A DNA stretch of 64,000 nt from Oryzias latipes (lineage: Eukaryota > Chordata > Actinopteri > Beloniformes > Adrianichthyidae): NCBI RefSeq assembly GCF_002234675.1, contig NC_019862.2, positions 18,189,514-18,253,513 of the forward strand, read 5' to 3'. Position numbers and translations under genes: made by a program. The notes beneath the pieces are model-generated. The model was not told the DNA's origin. It did not search any database and saw nothing but the letters and a program-made list of their open reading frames with translations. This document shows, one piece after another, positions 61,101-64,000 of the stretch; position 1 is the stretch's first letter, and each line of letters begins with the position of its first letter.

Positions 61101-62610
61101 CTTTCATCCAGGACCTTTAAAACATATCCATCTATTATATTAAATGGTGGTAATGTGAAGCCAATATTGAGCAGAGATCCCTTCCTTTGGGGTATATTAT
61201 TTGGAATATTTCCCAACAATTAAAATGTTCATAGGCAAAAAAGAAAAAATATATATATTTTATTTTTCAATTTGGCTTAATTTTTATTGTTTGGTTATTT
61301 ACAAGCCTTCCAGCTGTTGCACAGATTTTTTTTAATTTACTAAATCCCCTTAAAAGAGGTTTCTATAGCTCATTATTGCAAATAAAAGATGATATTAATT
61401 ACTTTTATTAAAATAATAATAATTCTTTCATTCAAATGCATGAGCTTCATGTGTGCTTCTTTGATTCAGTTGGAGATGCTCATTCAGGCAGGAGCCGACA
61501 TGTTGATGCCGGTCGCAGTGGACGGTGCAGTGGGAACTGTCGTTGACTACGCATACTCCTCCTTCAGTCGGGTACTGCACTTTGCTGCTGAGAGGTGTTT
61601 CCTATTTAACTCCATCTACGTTTTTACACCTCCTTGTAAATTTTTGCCGCCATTTCCCCCCCCCAGGACGTTCATATTTCCAGGACCCCATTCCATGCTC
61701 TGAACACTGAGGAGAGGAAAATCCTTAAAGCACGGCAGCAGCTACTGGGAATGATGGTGGATTTGCTGAGGACAGCATTTTACCAGAAAGAAACAGAACA
61801 TGTAGAGAGACATCAGGATTTAGATTTAAGAAGTAAACAATTGTTTTATTGTTTTTGAAAATAAAAATGATGTCTAAAAAAAACAACCACAGCACATAAT
61901 TTAAATTCACTAACCCAGGTTTGGTCATACAGGTGCAAAGGCTGTTCCTTCAAATGTGTTACATTCCAACAGTGAGGAAAGAACAAGAAAGACCAGGTAT
62001 TTATGATCTTTTCTGTCATTAAAACTATTGTATTTTGTCTAAACAGGAAGTCAAATTCAAATTTCCACTGCCTATACTTTGTTATTTCTTTAGCGAACCC
62101 GTGTTGAAGTTCTGCTATCAGTGTGGCCGCTCCTTGTCTGTGAAGCTAATGGCATGTAGCCACTGTCACAGAGTTTCCTTCTGCTCCCGGACCTGCAAAC
62201 TCAAAGCGTGGGACGAAAGACACAAACTTGAGTGCACATCTGGATGGGGTAAGGACTAGGTCTTATTACAACCCAATAAATCCAAACAACTCCAGATGAA
62301 CCAAGACACCAGTAAATGCCTTTTAATAATTGTATCATTACTTTGTCAAGAATACCTTAAAACTTAAAGGTGAACATTTGTGAGCAGAAATATATGATTT
62401 ATGAATTGGTTTTTCTTTTTTATCAACGCAGAAGCTGCAAAGTCCTCCCACAAGGCAACAACACTTCATAAAACTCAGAGACCTCTGAAATCTTTCGCTA
62501 AAACCATCTCACCAAAAGTGAATATCACAGCCAAAGCTCAAAGGGGACCCGAGCCGTTTCTCATGGCAGAGAATCCAGTCACCCTAAAGGAAAACTACAG
62601 CAGCAATTAA
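52197..62610 (+). CDS. ankmy1: ANKMY1, ankyrin repeat and MYND domain-containing protein 1
   Basis: Complete model, 1,115 aa, 20 coding exons: 52197-52421, 52537-52683, 52777-52974, 53315-53359, 53439-53680, 53760-53976, 54107-54265, 54425-54546, 56412-56913, 56993-57171, 57281-57452, 59586-59726, 59834-59941, 60729-60836, 60915-61031, 61470-61571, 61667-61832, 61933-61996, 62094-62248, 62432-62610. MORN repeats at about residues 54-145 ([34 protein letters not shown]). Ankyrin repeats at about 320-410 and 680-930 ([51 protein letters not shown]). A MYND finger at 1012-1052 has all eight ligands, C-x2-C-x10-C-x2-C-x5-C-x3-C-x8-H-x3-C. It lacks a signal peptide, so it is intracellular, probably a scaffold; its molecular role is not established. 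It is longer than human ANKMY1 (about 940 aa), mainly through the acidic linker in exon 9. The donors of exons 2 and 13 are weak (GTCTGA, GTTCGT), so these borders are less sure. Confidence 0.92.
53040..53180. repeat. interspersed repeat fragment, inverted partner of 60120-60270
   Basis: In ankmy1 intron 3. Sequence such as GAAATACTCAGAAATGC and CATCTACTTTTCTCTC recurs as its reverse complement at 60120-60270 with high similarity over about 120 bp. Same family as the repeats at 14060 and 17660. Confidence 0.65.
54884..56054 (+). mobile_element. poly(A)-tailed GC-rich retroposon in ankmy1 intron 8
   Basis: The insertion (54896-56043, about 1.15 kb) is flanked by direct repeats AAGATGTGACA (54885-54895 and 56044-56054) and ends in a run of about 18 A. 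Poly(A) tail plus target duplication shows LINE-type retrotransposition, with the 5' end probably missing. The body is strongly G-rich on this strand at 54905-55540 and includes a C14 run (55785-55798). I see no reverse-transcriptase motif, so this may be a LINE 3' UTR or a nonautonomous retroposon. Overlapping frames of 150-238 codons on both strands arise from composition. Confidence 0.75.
56412..56913 (+). other. ankmy1: ankmy1 exon 9: large acidic/Lys-Glu-rich linker
   Basis: The largest coding exon (502 bp, about 168 residues). It is dominated by Glu, Lys and Asp with no ankyrin signature, e.g. [24 protein letters not shown] and NEEIKIEED, then a hydrophobic end [10 protein letters not shown]. 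It is low-complexity and likely disordered, between the two ankyrin blocks. It is in frame with exons 8 and 10 through consensus splice sites. Confidence 0.8.
57660..59090 (+). mobile_element. L2/Rex1-like LINE, 5'-truncated, in ankmy1 intron 11
   Basis: The stretch 57825-58273 encodes the C-terminal end of a non-LTR reverse transcriptase: [63 protein letters not shown], then a stop at 58271. An AT-rich then GC-rich 3' UTR follows. It ends GGCGCTATATAAATAAATAA followed by GTTTGA-type repeats (to about 59080), the typical non-poly(A) tail of this LINE group. The 99-codon ORF at 57974-58273 is intact, but the domain upstream is broken or missing, so the element is dead. It inserted in sense with ankmy1. 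Confidence 0.8.
59157..59205. repeat. (CT)n and (GACC)n simple repeats
   Basis: A CT-rich dinucleotide run followed by several GACC/GACT tetranucleotides in ankmy1 intron 11. Confidence 0.8.
60120..60270. repeat. interspersed repeat fragment, inverted partner of 53040-53180
   Basis: In ankmy1 intron 13. Reverse complement closely matches 53040-53180 (GCATTTCTGAGTATTTCTTT, AGAGAGAAAAGTAGATGG). Both lie in the same primary transcript in opposite orientation. Confidence 0.65.
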
Positions 62611-63181
62611 TGAAACCTTAACCTTTTAGTGCTTACATATAAGCACTTACCTGAGATTTGCACTGTATATTATTGATTATTTGAAATATTCTGTTGTGCC
62701 ATAGATGTTTTTATGTTTTCATTCACTCTAACTTTTACAATGATAAATTAGTGACGTGGTCCTTTACAGAATGACAGAAATGCTGTGAGTAAAGTCTCAC
62801 AGATAGTATCAGAACTTTTCCCATACAGTTTACTGCTTAGATTTGTCAAACTGTTACTGCAGAAAGTAAAACAAAACCCTGCTGTACCTACATTTCTAAA
62901 ATACACCTGAGAAAATGCCTTTTTTCTTTTGAGCAATGTCAGGATTTGTGCTTTTCATGTTTTCCTTTTCTTGGTTTTAATATACTTTATGTTCTAGTTT
63001 TGTGTTTTCCCTTCAGTCCCAGTCAAACTAGGTTCCCACACACCGAGAGCCAATATTCACAACTGGTTTCTAGTTCAAATAATCCATTTAGTTCTTTTAT
63101 AGAATCCAGTCAATCCAGTATTCCAGGAATGAGCTGCTCCTCCTACAGCAGACATTCATAACCTTGTACAAGAATGCCCCG

Positions 63182-63411
63182 AATAAACATAGATTTCATC
63201 CTAGCACACCTAAAAGCAAAGATTTCTCTTTTTTTAAATTCGGTATTGTTTGTTTTTTCGGAGATCATTTTTAATTTTGTTTTTATTACAGAAAACACAA
63301 CTTTTGTAAACACGATTAGATGCCAACAGCTGGTGTTCAGCTTGAAAACTTTTATTTAGTTTGAAAATTGTAGCCGATGTATACCTTTTGAAAAAATAAA
63401 GATGAAATAAA
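63182..63411 (+). terminator. ankmy1: candidate polyadenylation signals of ankmy1
   Basis: AATAAA at 63182-63187, 63395-63400 and 63406-63411, 570-800 bp after the stop codon. The last two, close together, are the likelier major site. The remainder of the window to 64000 is AT-rich with nothing recognised. Confidence 0.45.
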
Positions 63412-64000
63412 TTGAACGAACCCTTTTTTGACCGTATAAAAATGACGGAAACTGTGTACCAGCCACATCAAAATTTAAGTTGTGGATAATAAAATAAATC
63501 ATTGACTTTGAAAAGGAGGTTTAGATTTTTATGAAGAGTGTAACAAGGTCTTTGTGCATCTCTTCTGCAATATGATCTCTTAATGCCAACTAATATATTG
63601 AGATACCTAAAAAGTAATGTTTCTGTTTTGATGCTGATACTCTAAACGTCTACCACAATGTCTTCACAATTCATTTAATTTTTTTTCTGTTTCTAATGAA
63701 AAGAAAATAGTATCATACATCAGCGATTTTTAAATATTTGTATGTCATTAATTATAAAAGAAATAAAACAGTAGAAAGGCATGATTTTATATGCACAGTT
63801 GTACTATATCTTGAGAAGTGAGAATGAATGAAACGCAAAAAATATGATTATGCAATAACACATCTTCCTGTCTCACAACACTTTATTACATTTTTAGCAT
63901 TCTATCTAATTTTTATTCTTTTTGGATTCATCAATCCATAATGTTAGATTTACTTAATGTTTTAATAAAAGAGAAACTCTAATTAACTGTAAATTATTTC

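Overview
The window is vertebrate nuclear DNA, almost certainly from a ray-finned (teleost) fish. All genes are split by GT-AG introns. The proteins are vertebrate families (FNDC7, STXBP3/Munc18-3, ANKMY1). The repeats are of teleost type: tRNA-derived SINEs with an RTE-like tail, L2/Rex1-like and RTE-like LINE ends, and TTAA-flanked piggyBac-like MITEs. The repeat mix suggests a medaka-like (Oryzias) species, but that is inference.

Layout. (1) About 1-25.3 kb, minus strand: the 5' part of a very large FNDC7-like gene. It has a signal-peptide exon, a 22-bp micro-exon, then at least 35 fibronectin type III (FN3) domains, 34 of them each in one phase 1-1 exon of 252-270 bp and one split over two exons. 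About 3,084 residues are encoded here and the gene runs off the left edge. (2) 25.3-33.2 kb: intergenic and repeat-rich. (3) 33.4-41.4 kb, minus strand: a complete FNDC7 paralogue with nine FN3 domains (818 aa) and the same 54-bp signal exon plus micro-exon layout. (4) 41.4-42.6 kb: head-to-head promoter interval. (5) 42.6-51.2 kb, plus strand: complete stxbp3, 19 coding exons, 592 aa, one probable GC-AG intron. (6) 52.2-63.4 kb, plus strand: complete ankmy1, 20 coding exons, about 1,115 aa, with MORN repeats, ankyrin repeats and a C-terminal MYND zinc finger. An X-box-like and an NRF1-like site lie upstream.

The genes do not form a pathway. The two FNDC7-like genes are tandem paralogues for secreted, disulfide-rich, heavily glycosylated FN3 proteins. 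stxbp3 is a syntaxin-binding SM protein of vesicle fusion. ankmy1 is a MORN/ankyrin/MYND scaffold whose promoter signals hint at ciliated or flagellated cells. The most unusual content is the FN3 array: its size, its uniform exon phase, and its cysteine pattern, in which cysteines are lost in pairs.

Exon coordinates were assigned by eye from splice sites and checked by reading frame: every internal junction keeps the frame, and the stxbp3 total gives exactly 592 aa.
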